Assembly (NCBI GenBank): GCA_003156805.1
Contig: PMHV01000052.1
Span: 7,255 to 71,254 of the forward strand
Direction: 5' to 3'
DNA: 64,000 nt
Source of the DNA: Acidobacteriaceae bacterium
Lineage (GTDB): Bacteria > Acidobacteriota > Terriglobia > Terriglobales > Acidobacteriaceae
Positions 7,849 through 16,277 of the stretch are shown here, in pieces. Positions within the stretch are counted from its first letter, which is position 1. Every line of letters begins with the position of its first letter. The notes under the pieces were generated by a model, which saw only the letters and a list, made by a program, of their open reading frames with translations, had not been told where the DNA came from and did not search any database. The position numbers were made by a program, and so were the translations under genes.

Positions 7849-8697
7849 TTAGGGTTTGCTTCCCGTGCCCGCGGCGCGGCGCTGCTGAACCATGCGGTAG
7901 AGATGATGAACGGGGCCGATGCCGCGACCCAGTGGGTGGCCGGCGGTGATGGCGGCTGAAACATAAATCTTGGCGAGAAGTACCGCTTCAGCCAGAGCGC
8001 GACCGAGCGCGAGATGACACGCGATTGCAGTAGAGAAAGCGCAGCCAGTTCCGTGCGTGGAGTTGGAAGATTGCCTTTCCGCCTTGAACACTTCCTGTTC
8101 CACTCGATTTCCGGTTGAGAAACTCAACAAATCAATAGCTTTATCGAGATGCCCGCCGGTGATGACCGCCGCCTTGGCTCGCAGCTCGTGCAGCTTTGCG
8201 GCGGCGACTTTCATTTCATCGAGGCTGGTGACCCTCATGCCGGTGATGGCTGCGGCTTCATCGAGGTTGGGAGTGATTACGTCGGCACGAGGTATCAGCT
8301 TATCCACCAATAGATTAGCTCCGGATTCGTCGAGAAGCTTTGCCCCGGAAGAGGATCTGAAAATCGGGTCGAGTACGACGTTGGGAAGCGACGCTCCTCT
8401 GCCGCTGACCAGGAAAGCGGCCACGGCTTTGGCTACGTTTGCCGATCCCAGCATCCCGATGTGGACAGCGGCAATCTCCACGTCGGCGGCGAGATCGTCG
8501 AGCGTGTCGGTGACCAATTCCGGGCTGCAAGGCTCGATTCGGCGAACCCCGGCAGTGGACTGCACGGTGAGGGCGGTGATGCAGGCGACTCCGTAGCATC
8601 CGTGGGCAGCAATGGTCTTGATATCGGCGGTAACGCCCGCGCCCGAGGAGGGGTCGAAACCAGCGATGGTCAGGACGACAGGGGGTTTCTCGGGCAT
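7849..8697 (-). CDS. thiD: hydroxymethylpyrimidine/phosphomethylpyrimidine kinase
   Basis: 282 residues covering the full ribokinase-like ThiD fold. It phosphorylates HMP and then HMP-P in thiamine pyrophosphate synthesis. Visible motifs are the substrate-binding start TIAGFDPSSGAG, a GxxC segment (AHGCYGVACITALTVQST), the DP.F.S.SG.KLL loop, ITPNLDEA, and the anion-hole/catalytic signature STHGTGCAFSTAIA containing the GTGC motif. Length is normal with a slightly long tail (QQRRAAGTGSKP). No other thi gene and no TPP riboswitch signature were seen next to it. Confidence 0.95.
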   Translation of the reverse strand: MPEKPPVVLTIAGFDPSSGAGVTADIKTIAAHGCYGVACITALTVQSTAGVRRIEPCSPELVTDTLDDLAADVEIAAVHIGMLGSANVAKAVAAFLVSGRGASLPNVVLDPIFRSSSGAKLLDESGANLLVDKLIPRADVITPNLDEAAAITGMRVTSLDEMKVAAAKLHELRAKAAVITGGHLDKAIDLLSFSTGNRVEQEVFKAERQSSNSTHGTGCAFSTAIACHLALGRALAEAVLLAKIYVSAAITAGHPLGRGIGPVHHLYRMVQQRRAAGTGSKP

Positions 8698-9161
8698 AAA
8701 TCAGGTCTTCGCTAAAAGATGCTTCGGCAAAGATTCTCCCGCAAGCATCTCATACTCGCGCTTCGATAAGAGCTAACCCAGAGCGAGGGCGAGAGTTATC
8801 TTTCGCATATATTTTTCGCACCAAGAACTTGGAGCGGGCGCGCAACTACCTGATTCCGGGTGGTTTGGGAGGGATTACGCTGCAAGTGATTGATTACAAT
8901 CACGTTGTAAATTCTACTCTGCACTGGCTGCGGCAGGTATTGTACATTTAATTATAGGGTAAACTTATTGTAATGAGCGGCATCGCCCCCATCTGGCTAA
9001 GTTACCAACAGGTTACGTGAGGAAAGCATTACTAGGAGGTTACAGTTTCCTCACAAGTTTGCGATTGACAGCAGTTTGGCACGCCAATAGCATCTACAAA
9101 CTGCGGAAAACTTAGAAAAGCCAAAGGCTAGAACAGTATTTGAGTATGCGAGGAGAACTGA
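8698..9161. other. gene-free region upstream of rlpA and thiD
   Basis: 464 bp between divergent genes. The middle is AT-richer (around 8935-8975, TTGTACATTTAATTATAGGG). No coding frame was accepted. The only clear structure is the 9-bp inverted repeat at 9017-9054. Confidence 0.5.
9017..9054. promoter_or_regulatory. perfect 9-bp inverted repeat upstream of rlpA
   Basis: GTGAGGAAA (9017-9025) and TTTCCTCAC (9046-9054) are exact reverse complements separated by 20 nt. The loop holds GGAGGTTAC, and GGTTAC also directly precedes the left arm. It lies about 110 bp before the rlpA start. It could be a regulator binding site or a 5-prime UTR hairpin; there is no direct evidence for either. Confidence 0.35.
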
Positions 9162-9665
9162 ATGCGAAGACGTTTAGCTCGAGGACTGGCGCTGGCATTT
9201 CTGGCAGCCAGCCTGGGAGCGGCTCAGGGCCCGAACAACTCGGAGGCATCCCCAACTAGCTCTGCCAAGATGAGGCCCGAAGCCGGCAAACAGGCTGGCA
9301 AGAACCAACCGTATCAAATTGGGACAGCTTCATGGTACGGCGAAGATTTCGACGGGAAACCGACCGCCAGCGGCGAAGACTACGACATGTACGACATGAC
9401 CGCCGCTCACCCCACGCTTCCTCTGGGAAGCTACGTGCGGGTGACGAATCTGCGCAACCGCCGGGCGGTAGTGGTCCGCGTGAATGATCGGGGGCCGATC
9501 GTGCCCGGACGGATTATTGACCTGTCTTACGGGGCAGCTCATGTGCTGCAGTTTGATCAACGAGGATTGCAGCGAGTGCGGTTGGATCTGGTGAGGCCGA
9601 AAACACAGGGGCGGGCTGGATTTCAAACCGTGGCCTACAACGAACCGGTGGCGCAGCTTAAGTAA
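9162..9665 (+). CDS. rlpA: RlpA-like septal lytic transglycosylase / DPBB protein
   Basis: 167 residues: signal peptide (about 1-21, LALAFLAASLGAAQ), a short Ser/Lys linker, then a double-psi beta-barrel from about 52 to 150. The RlpA signature is complete: GTASWYG (54-60), GKPTASGE (65-72), YDMYDMTAAH, LP.GS.VRVTNL, VRVNDRGP (106-112) and RIIDLSYGAA. RlpA cleaves naked glycan strands at the septum or acts as an outer-membrane barrel protein. There is no C-terminal SPOR domain, so septal targeting may differ. GGAGA precedes the ATG. pyrF follows 19 bp downstream and could be co-transcribed. Confidence 0.9.
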   Translation: MRRRLARGLALAFLAASLGAAQGPNNSEASPTSSAKMRPEAGKQAGKNQPYQIGTASWYGEDFDGKPTASGEDYDMYDMTAAHPTLPLGSYVRVTNLRNRRAVVVRVNDRGPIVPGRIIDLSYGAAHVLQFDQRGLQRVRLDLVRPKTQGRAGFQTVAYNEPVAQLK

Positions 9666-9684
9666 AAACCTTATACTGGGAGGG

Positions 9685-10440
9685 ATGCAGACGGCGCTTC
9701 CCCAACGCATCCCTCTTATTAGTAATCTCGTTAGTGATCTCAACGATCCCCGCCAAAAACTGATTGTCGCGCTGGATGTTTCCACCGCGGCTGCGGCGCA
9801 GAAAATCGTGGCTGCCGTGGGAGACTCCGCGCTGACCTACAAGGTCGGAATGCAACTCTACACCGCCGAAGGTCCGCGCGTGGTGCGGGATCTCGTGGCC
9901 GCGGGACGGCGCGTCTTTCTTGATCTGAAATATCACGACATTCCCACCACGGTGGCGGCAGCGGTGAGCGAGGCTGCGCGGCTGGGTGTGAGCATGTTGA
10001 CTGTACATGCAGCGGGCAGTGGCAAGATGCTGCGCGCGGCGACGGAAGCGGCGCGCGCGCAGAACCCGGCATTGCTGGTGCTGGCCGTGACGGTGCTCAC
10101 CAGTATGGATGAAAACGATCTGGACAAGATCGGCGTGCACGGGACGGTGATGGATGAAGTTTCGCGGCTGGCTGCGCTGGCCGTGGCGAACGGTTGCCGG
10201 GGAGTGGTGACATCGGCGCGTGAAGCGTCGAGGCTGCGGGCGGAATTTGGGCCTGACCTGGCGATTGTGACTCCGGGCGTGCGCCCAGCGGGCAGCGGAC
10301 ACGGAGATCAGGTGCGCGTGGTCACTCCGGCCGAGGCCATCGCTGCCGGAGCCAGCCACATCGTGGTCGGGCGCCCAATCACGGCAGCCGTCGATCCCGC
10401 AGCGGAAGCGCGGGCGATTCTGGCGCAGATCGGCCGGTAA
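9685..10440 (+). CDS. pyrF: orotidine 5-prime-phosphate decarboxylase
   Basis: 251 residues. Catalyses OMP to UMP, the last step of de novo pyrimidine synthesis. The TIM-barrel markers are present: VALDVST (28-34), YKVGMQLY, the catalytic FLDLKYHDIP with D80, K82 and D85, TVHAAGSGKML, VTPGVRP and VVGRPIT. The length fits bacterial group-I enzymes. The sequence GGGAGGG lies almost directly against the ATG, so the ribosome binding site spacing is tight, but no better in-frame start exists before the first beta-strand. It probably shares a transcript with rlpA. Confidence 0.95.
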   Translation: MQTALPQRIPLISNLVSDLNDPRQKLIVALDVSTAAAAQKIVAAVGDSALTYKVGMQLYTAEGPRVVRDLVAAGRRVFLDLKYHDIPTTVAAAVSEAARLGVSMLTVHAAGSGKMLRAATEAARAQNPALLVLAVTVLTSMDENDLDKIGVHGTVMDEVSRLAALAVANGCRGVVTSAREASRLRAEFGPDLAIVTPGVRPAGSGHGDQVRVVTPAEAIAAGASHIVVGRPITAAVDPAAEARAILAQIGR

Positions 10441-10473
10441 GAGGAGCGCTGGTTGCCTGCGATCAGCGCGCGC

Positions 10474-11823
10474 TCACTTCTCTGCGATCGATTTACGCAA
10501 CTCCTCAGCCGATCCCTGCAATAGATTCCTCACCACAGCCACTTCGGCGGCGATTCCGCTGCGCAGCGCTGGATCCACATCCGGGGCAAAGAGCGGCGAG
10601 TGATTCGAAGGCAGCATCGTTCCCGCGGCTTTGGCCTGTGCGAATTTTTCTGGATCGGCTCCGCCCAGGCTGAAGTAAAGAGACGGAATTTCCTGTTCAA
10701 TGAAATACGAGTAATCCTCCGACGGCGTGATGGGTTCGGTGATGAGCACGTTTTGCTTGCCTAGCGCCGCTTCGAGCGGGGCGCGGAGACGTTGCGCGAG
10801 TGCGGGATCGTTGTAAACCGAATCGGTGGCCTCGTAGTGTTCGATTAAAGGCTCCTGCGGCGCGCCCGCAGCCTCGGATTCGGCCTTGGCGATTCTTGCG
10901 ATGGCAGCCAACACCTGCTTGCGGATTTCCGTTTTGTAGGAGCGAACCGTAAGGCCAAGTTCGGCGTGGTCAGGGATGATGTTATTTTTCGTGCCAGCCT
11001 GAATGTAGCCGACGGTGATCACGGCCATTTCCCCGGGCTTCACTTCGCGAGAAACAATGGTTTGCCAGGCGAGGATGGTTCTGGCGGCGATTACGATGGG
11101 ATCGATCGCGGTTTGAGGAGCGGAGCCGTGTCCACCCTTGCCATAAATGGTGACTCGCAAAGAATCCGCGTTGGAGTTGTAGATTCCGGGCGTGATCCCG
11201 ACCTCGCCGGCGGGCAAGGTGTTACCGACATGCAGCGCGATACCGACATCGGGCTTGGGAAAACGCTGCAGGAGACCGTCGGCGATCATGGCTTTGGCTC
11301 CGCTGATGGTTTCTTCAGCCGGTTGGCCAATCAGCATCAGGGTTCCGTGCCAGGTGCTCTTGCTGTGGACCATGATCGCGGCCGTGCCTAAAAGCGACGC
11401 CATGTGCAGATCGTGCCCGCAGGCGTGCATGACGGGAACGTCGTGTCCGGCATCGTCTTTGGCGTGAACCTGGCTGGCGTAGGGCAGGCCGGTTTTTTCT
11501 TCGACAGGAAGCGCATCCAGTTCGGTGCGCAACATGACGACTGGACCGGTTCCGTTCTTGAGGAGGGCAACGATTCCGGTGCCGCCGACATGTTCGGTGA
11601 CCTCATAGCCCAGCGCGCGCAGATCGCCCGCCAATTTCGACGCGGTCTGGACTTCGTGGGCGGAGAGTTCCGGGTGCTGGTGCAAGTCGAGATAAAGAGC
11701 GTGCGCGTCAGGATAGACCGCGTCGACTTCCTTGGAAGCGGGCGCCTGCGCCCACGCCGAGGGTAGCAGAACCGAAACGTTCAAAGTAAAGACGAAGACG
11801 AGGACGAGCTTGGTGCGAGTCAT
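10474..11823 (-). CDS. exported M20-family amidohydrolase
   Basis: 449 residues from ATG 11823. The N-terminus (KLVLVFVFTLNVSVLLPSAWAQ) is a signal peptide. The M20D (hippurate/IAA-amino-acid hydrolase) fold follows, with LHQHPELS, metal-binding HACGHDLHMA, GQPAEET (catalytic Glu pair), LHVGN, GKGGHGSAP (lid domain) and PSEDYSYF. The family removes acyl groups from amino acids or short peptides using a dinuclear metal centre. Export suggests it acts on periplasmic N-acyl amino acids. A longer frame upstream (to 12009) is rejected because the signal peptide begins at 11823. It is divergent from the HPF-sigma gene. Confidence 0.85.
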   Translation of the reverse strand: MTRTKLVLVFVFTLNVSVLLPSAWAQAPASKEVDAVYPDAHALYLDLHQHPELSAHEVQTASKLAGDLRALGYEVTEHVGGTGIVALLKNGTGPVVMLRTELDALPVEEKTGLPYASQVHAKDDAGHDVPVMHACGHDLHMASLLGTAAIMVHSKSTWHGTLMLIGQPAEETISGAKAMIADGLLQRFPKPDVGIALHVGNTLPAGEVGITPGIYNSNADSLRVTIYGKGGHGSAPQTAIDPIVIAARTILAWQTIVSREVKPGEMAVITVGYIQAGTKNNIIPDHAELGLTVRSYKTEIRKQVLAAIARIAKAESEAAGAPQEPLIEHYEATDSVYNDPALAQRLRAPLEAALGKQNVLITEPITPSEDYSYFIEQEIPSLYFSLGGADPEKFAQAKAAGTMLPSNHSPLFAPDVDPALRSGIAAEVAVVRNLLQGSAEELRKSIAEK

Positions 11824-12045
11824 GGCCGGGATGATAGCTGCTGTGGATCGTAACGGCAACCAACGCGAGAAAAGTTGCATCACCGTCATGTGTTCCCCAA
11901 AGAGAATCGGTTCCCAAATCTGGGTGATCCTGGCGATCTTTAATTTTGACGATCTGGATTTCCATCTTGGCTGTTTTCGATGGGGGTGTACAATCGGCTT
12001 AGGAAGCACTGGGTTGCGTTACTTCGTTGAATACCCGAGGTGCTG

Positions 12046-13101
12046 ATGAACGTCCACATTAGTTACCGCCTTCACAAAAGTCCCGCCCTTGAAGAAGATA
12101 TCCAACATCACATTGATAAGCTGCGCAAATGGCTGCAAGTGTTTCGCCCGGAGCTGATTCATTTGAAGGGAGTGGTGGAAGAAAACTCCCCGCGCGAAGG
12201 AACCAGCGTTTCGCTCAACCTGCGGCTGCCTTCCGGGCAGATGGCAGTGCACACGACAGCGACAACTGCCGCGGCTGCGGTGAAGAGCGCATTCGAAGAT
12301 TTGCTGCAGCAGGTGAACAAGCACAAGGAATTGCTGCGCTCTTCGCACAAGTGGCGGCGACGGAGGAATGAGGCCTCTGAACGGCGGGGTTTTGCCGTGC
12401 CCTTCGAACAAACGGTGGCCGTAGTGTTTCCCGCGATGGTTTGCGCCGAGGATGTGCGGTCGTACGTTGACGCGAATCTTTCGAGGCTGGAGCGCTTCGT
12501 GGAACGGGAAATCTACTTTCGTGAGGCTTCGGAAGCGATTGCGCCCGATTCGATTGCCAAAGAAGAAGTAATCGACGAAGCCATCGCTGCCGCCCTGGGC
12601 GAAGGCAATGACAAACCGGAGCGTCTGGCGCTGGAACCCTGGCTCTACCGGTTGGCGCTGAACGCGCTCGATCAGTTGTCGCGTGCGGAGGAGAGCGCCG
12701 GCAACAGCGTGCATCTGGAGGAATCCGTGCGGCCTCGCAACGTAAAAGCGAGTGACGAGCCTGGATTGCAGTTCCATCAGCCGGACGAAGCGTTCACCGA
12801 AGAAACCATCATTGCCGATGACCGCGTGGCCACACCGGAAGAGATCGTGGGATCTGACGAGATGATGCGCCTGATCGCTTCGGCGCTGCGCGATGTTGGC
12901 TCCGATCATCGCGAGGCCTTCATCCTGCATGCGCTGGAAGGTTTCGGCGTGGACGAAATCTCGGCGATCACCGGCCTGGCGCCGGAGCGGGTGCTGGCTT
13001 CCATTTCCGCCGCGCGCGAACACCTGCGCAAGTCGCCGGGCTTTGTGGGGCAATTGAAAGGCAGGTTCATTTCCTCAGGGGCTGCGCTGTTGCAGTCTTG
13101 A
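12046..13101 (+). CDS. HPF/RaiA domain fused to a sigma-70-like module
   Basis: 351 residues. Residues 1 to about 105 read as a ribosome-hibernation HPF/RaiA domain: NVHISYRLHKSPALEEDIQ, a helix rich in Lys, SLNLRLPSGQMAVHTTATT and a second helix AAAAVKSAFEDLLQQVNKHKE. After a basic linker (RRRRNEASERR), residues about 130-220 resemble sigma region 2 (ERFVEREIYF, EEVIDEAIAAAL, EPWLYRLALNALDQL). After an acidic loop, residues about 280-335 resemble sigma region 4 (DHREAFILHALEGFGVDEISAITGL..ERVLASISAAREHLR). One polypeptide may therefore bind ribosomes and contact RNA polymerase or DNA. ATG 12046 has GAGG five bases upstream. The next gene encodes a release-factor-like protein. Confidence 0.75.
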   Translation: MNVHISYRLHKSPALEEDIQHHIDKLRKWLQVFRPELIHLKGVVEENSPREGTSVSLNLRLPSGQMAVHTTATTAAAAVKSAFEDLLQQVNKHKELLRSSHKWRRRRNEASERRGFAVPFEQTVAVVFPAMVCAEDVRSYVDANLSRLERFVEREIYFREASEAIAPDSIAKEEVIDEAIAAALGEGNDKPERLALEPWLYRLALNALDQLSRAEESAGNSVHLEESVRPRNVKASDEPGLQFHQPDEAFTEETIIADDRVATPEEIVGSDEMMRLIASALRDVGSDHREAFILHALEGFGVDEISAITGLAPERVLASISAAREHLRKSPGFVGQLKGRFISSGAALLQS

Positions 13102-13187
13102 CGGAGAGGGGTTGGAATAGAGCAGTTTCATTTCCTCAGGGGCTGCGCTGTTGCAGTCTTGACGGAGAGGGGTTGGAATAGAGCAGT
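13066..13187. repeat. perfect 61-bp tandem duplication across a gene junction
   Basis: 13066-13126 and 13127-13187 are identical, each starting TTCATTTCCTCAGGGG and ending AATAGAGCAGT. Copy 1 contains the last codons and TGA stop of the HPF-sigma gene. Copy 2 repeats these out of use and carries GGAGAGG and the GTG start of the next gene. The identity implies a recent event. Confidence 0.95.
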
Positions 13188-14433
13188 GATCACTCAGGAA
13201 CGAATCCGCGAACTAGCTCAGTTTGAAGATCAGGAAGGGGGAGCACTGAGCTTTTATTTTCAGCCCGCTGCGCCGCGGAACAAGGCGCACAATGAAGAAG
13301 CGATCCTCACCAAGGATCTGGTGCGGGACGCGCAGCGCCGGCTGGAGAGCAAAGGCAAGAACGCCGGGGCTCGCGCCGATCTGGATCGCGCGGCCCAGCG
13401 GTTGCAGGAATTACGCAGCAACGGAGCGCGGGCCAAGGCGATCTTCGCGTGCTCGGGCAAAGATTTTTGGCGGGAATATGATCTGCCTGCGCAACTTGCC
13501 GGAACCCAGCTCTTCCTGGATCGTCGCTTTCACTTGAAGCCCCTGGCCCATCTGCTGGGCGCGTTTCCCAGTTTGGGGGTGGTGCTGGTGGATCGGCACC
13601 GGGCCCGCCTGTTCGACTTGCGCCTGGGTGAACTGACCGAGCGCGAGGGCTTCTTTCACCCCGTTTCGCGGCGCGGCCGCAGCGACGGCTTTGCCGGATA
13701 CGATGGCGGCCACGCCGAACGCCGCGTTGCCGACGCAGCTCGCCAGCATTTCAAGGTGGTTGCGGAGTTCCTGAAGAAGGCAATGGAAAAAGGCGCGTTC
13801 GAGCGCTGGATTCTCGGCTGCCAGGAACCCCACTGGCCGCAGCTTGAGGCTCAGTTGCATCCTTACGTTGCGCAGAGATTGATCGGCCGCTTCCCTTCCG
13901 ACCTCGCACACATCACTCGTGATGCCATCCGGGAGCAGGCCGAACGAATCTTTGCGGAGTCGCAGCAGAACCGTTGCCACACATTGGTACAGGAAGCGTT
14001 AAGCAAAGCGGGGAGCAACGGACGTGGCGTCACGGGACTCCGGCGGGTGCTGCGCTCGCTGGAAATGGGCGAGATCCAAGCCTTGCTGCTGGGCGAGAAC
14101 TATCTCGCGCAGGCAGTCGAGTGCGGGAACTGCGGACATCTGGACGCGCACCTGGTGAGCTTTTGCCCGGCCTGCGGACGCGAAACCCGTGAGGTTGTAG
14201 ATGTGGGCGAGGCGATTCTGCCCCGGGTGATCCGCCGCGACATCGAACTTTTCTACGTCAGAGATGACGCCGAGTTTGACCGGGTGGGGAATATTGCCGC
14301 TTTGTTGCGCTTCCGCTCGGAACAGAAGTCACAGAATTCGAATGCACAACCGATCGCGACGGTCGCCGACCATCCGTCTCTTGGCCGCCAGTCTCGGCTC
14401 CGGGGGCGCTACCGGGGACTGGGAGCGGGCTAA
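13186..14433 (+). CDS. bacterial aRF1-type (baeRF) protein with zinc ribbon
   Basis: 415 residues from GTG 13186 (an upstream in-frame TTG at 13159 also lies in the duplicated segment). The sequence fits bacterial homologues of archaeo-eukaryotic release factor 1. There is an N-terminal alpha/beta domain (about 10-120), then LGVVLVDRHRARLFDLRLGE, which is a typical middle-domain strand. GGHAERR (about 174-180) stands where release factors carry GGQ-x-x-RR, so the catalytic Gln appears replaced by His. A helical region and a C-terminal domain with a zinc ribbon (C313, C316, C327, C330) follow, ending RVGNIAALLRFR. Such proteins are predicted to act in ribosome rescue or peptidyl-tRNA release. 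The last 30 residues look like read-on tail. It is co-oriented with the HPF-sigma gene. Confidence 0.75.
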   Translation: MITQERIRELAQFEDQEGGALSFYFQPAAPRNKAHNEEAILTKDLVRDAQRRLESKGKNAGARADLDRAAQRLQELRSNGARAKAIFACSGKDFWREYDLPAQLAGTQLFLDRRFHLKPLAHLLGAFPSLGVVLVDRHRARLFDLRLGELTEREGFFHPVSRRGRSDGFAGYDGGHAERRVADAARQHFKVVAEFLKKAMEKGAFERWILGCQEPHWPQLEAQLHPYVAQRLIGRFPSDLAHITRDAIREQAERIFAESQQNRCHTLVQEALSKAGSNGRGVTGLRRVLRSLEMGEIQALLLGENYLAQAVECGNCGHLDAHLVSFCPACGRETREVVDVGEAILPRVIRRDIELFYVRDDAEFDRVGNIAALLRFRSEQKSQNSNAQPIATVADHPSLGRQSRLRGRYRGLGAG

Positions 14434-14546
14434 GGTTTCGGGCGCAAAGACGCTGACCCGAACCTCTGCACGCCTTGCCCCTAGGCTGCGAAAACATTGC
14501 ACGTGGGCTGAATTTCTTTCGTTCTCTGCGAGAAGTGGCTCCCCTT

Positions 14547-14760
14547 GGAATCCACGTCATGTGACATCTAACCTTGCCTACCAGAGTAAGTTACTCCATC
14601 ATCGTCAAGGCGGAGGCAGCGCATCCAGCCGGGTGCAATCCTGGGCCTAAGTTCTTTGAAGACAAGATTTTGCCCGTAAGTGATTGTGCCCCTAGGATTT
14701 TTGCACACTTTCTCGCTAAGATGATGATTCCAATAGACCAAGGGGAGGGGGGTATACCCC
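14547..14760 (+). repeat. dispersed modular intergenic repeat, copy 2
   Basis: Homologous in order to 583-808: GGAATCCAC, TGTGACATC..ACCTTGCCTACC, GTCAAGGCGGAGGC, TAAGTTCTTTG, TTTTGCCCGTAAGTGATT, GCTAAGATGATGATTC, then AGGGGAGGGGGGTATACCCC. It lies 230 bp upstream of the glycosylasparaginase start. The surrounding 14434-14989 has no accepted gene. Confidence 0.75.
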
Positions 14761-14989
14761 GTATTCCCGAATCGGAATCGCACCAGTGACACGAGCAGAG
14801 TCGTCTCAACCGGGGCGCAGAAAAAATTCTTGCTGGCGAAATCCACAATGCAGGACCCGCCCAACAGCGCGGTATGAAACGCAACGCGGTCGCGTGATAT
14901 GCTTCCGGGTTTCGTGCGATCCGATTCTCGAAGTCAAATCATTCGGCTTCATGGTGTGGACTCGGAAATCGCAGACAGGAGAAATGCGC

Positions 14990-16258
14990 ATGACCTTCTC
15001 ACGCCGCGATTTTGTGAAAACTTCCGTCTTGGGAGCGGTTGCCGTCGGAGTTGGATCGCAAGCTCGGGGCGATTCGCACTCCAGTGTCGCCACACAGGAC
15101 CATGATTCGCAACCCGCGTCGTACAAACGGCCCATCATCATCTGCGCCAACAACGGCTTTAAGTATCTGGACGACGCATTTGCATTCCTCAAAAACGGCG
15201 GCGACACGCTGGACGCCGCCCTGCAAGTCGTGAAAGGCCCGGAGGACGATCCAAAAGACCGGAGCGTGGGCCTGGGCGGGCTGCCGAACGAAGAAGGCGT
15301 AGTGGAACTCGATGCCTGCTGCATGCACGGGCCCACGCGGCGCGTGGGATCGGTGGGAGCCGTGCGCAACATCAAGAATGTTTCGTTGGTGTCAAAGGCC
15401 GTAATGGAGCATACGGGCCACGTCATGCTGGTGGGCGAAGGCGCGGAGCGCTTTGCGGTGGCAGTGGGCTTCCCGCGCGAAAATCTGCTCACCGATGATT
15501 CCCGGAAGATATGGCTGCTGTGGAAGGAATATCACTCCGACGCAGATTGGTGGGGGCCTGGCATCTCCAATCCGCACTGGCAGCCTCCGCCAACGGACGA
15601 TGGCAGACCGCAGTCGGAGCTTTGGCGGGAGCGCGTTCACCATTTGGAAGAACATGCGGCCAATCTGGGTATCGCGCCAGAGCTGCGCCGTGAAGCCGTC
15701 TACAAAGTCATGTTCCCGCCCATGGGGACAATTCACTGCTCCGCGCTTAACGACAAGGGGGAAATCTCAGGCTGCACCACGACCAGCGGGCTGGCATTCA
15801 AGCTGCCGGGACGCGTGGGCGATTCGCCCATCATCGGCGCCGGATGCTACACCGACCAAGATGTAGGCTCGGCGGGTGCCACCGGCAGTGGAGAGGAAAA
15901 CATCAAAGTCGCGGGCGCTCATACCATCGTCGAAAACATGCGCCATGGGATGTCGCCGCGGGAAGCCGGCATGGACACACTGAAGCGCATCGTCCGCAAC
16001 TACAACAACGACATGAACAAACTGAAGTTTATCGACATGACCTACTACATCCTGCGTAAGGATGGAGCCTACGCGGGTGTATCGCTGTGGGAGGGGTATG
16101 GGTCTTCGTCGTTTGGGACGCCGAGCGTGCACAAGATCGCGGTCCAGGACGGCGGCCAAGCGCGGTCGGAGCCGACGGTCGCCCTGCTCAAGGGAAACTC
16201 GCAGGAGTTTCCGCCGCCGCCGAAGGTGCCGACGGAGGTGCAGAAGCAGTTTAAATAA
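14990..16258 (+). CDS. Tat-exported N4-(beta-N-acetylglucosaminyl)-L-asparaginase
   Basis: 422 residues. The N-terminus SRRDFVKTSVLGAVAVGVG is a twin-arginine signal. The mature part is an Ntn-hydrolase of the glycosylasparaginase family: GGDTLDAALQVVKGPEDDP, GLGGLPNEEGVVELDACCMHG, the autocleavage/nucleophile site MGT247IH, the family stretch SGCTTTSGLAFK, GRVGDSPIIGAG and TGSGEENIK. It should self-cleave before T247 and split the GlcNAc-Asn bond of glycopeptides. Export suggests scavenging of extracellular glycopeptides. ATG 14990 has AGGAG eight bases upstream; ATG 14984 is too close to it. Confidence 0.92.
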   Translation: MTFSRRDFVKTSVLGAVAVGVGSQARGDSHSSVATQDHDSQPASYKRPIIICANNGFKYLDDAFAFLKNGGDTLDAALQVVKGPEDDPKDRSVGLGGLPNEEGVVELDACCMHGPTRRVGSVGAVRNIKNVSLVSKAVMEHTGHVMLVGEGAERFAVAVGFPRENLLTDDSRKIWLLWKEYHSDADWWGPGISNPHWQPPPTDDGRPQSELWRERVHHLEEHAANLGIAPELRREAVYKVMFPPMGTIHCSALNDKGEISGCTTTSGLAFKLPGRVGDSPIIGAGCYTDQDVGSAGATGSGEENIKVAGAHTIVENMRHGMSPREAGMDTLKRIVRNYNNDMNKLKFIDMTYYILRKDGAYAGVSLWEGYGSSSFGTPSVHKIAVQDGGQARSEPTVALLKGNSQEFPPPPKVPTEVQKQFK

Positions 16259-16277
16259 TTACGGAATCGCGGCAGAG

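Noticed and set aside
8698-8860. TPP riboswitch upstream of thiD
   Set aside because: The conserved CTGAGA and ACCTGA cores are not present.
11824-12009. N-terminal extension of the M20 amidohydrolase
   Set aside because: The signal peptide begins at ATG 11823; the extension has no homology and would place it internally.
12019-13053. Minus-strand frame of 344 codons
   Set aside because: Antisense to the HPF-sigma gene; composition is that of a shadow.
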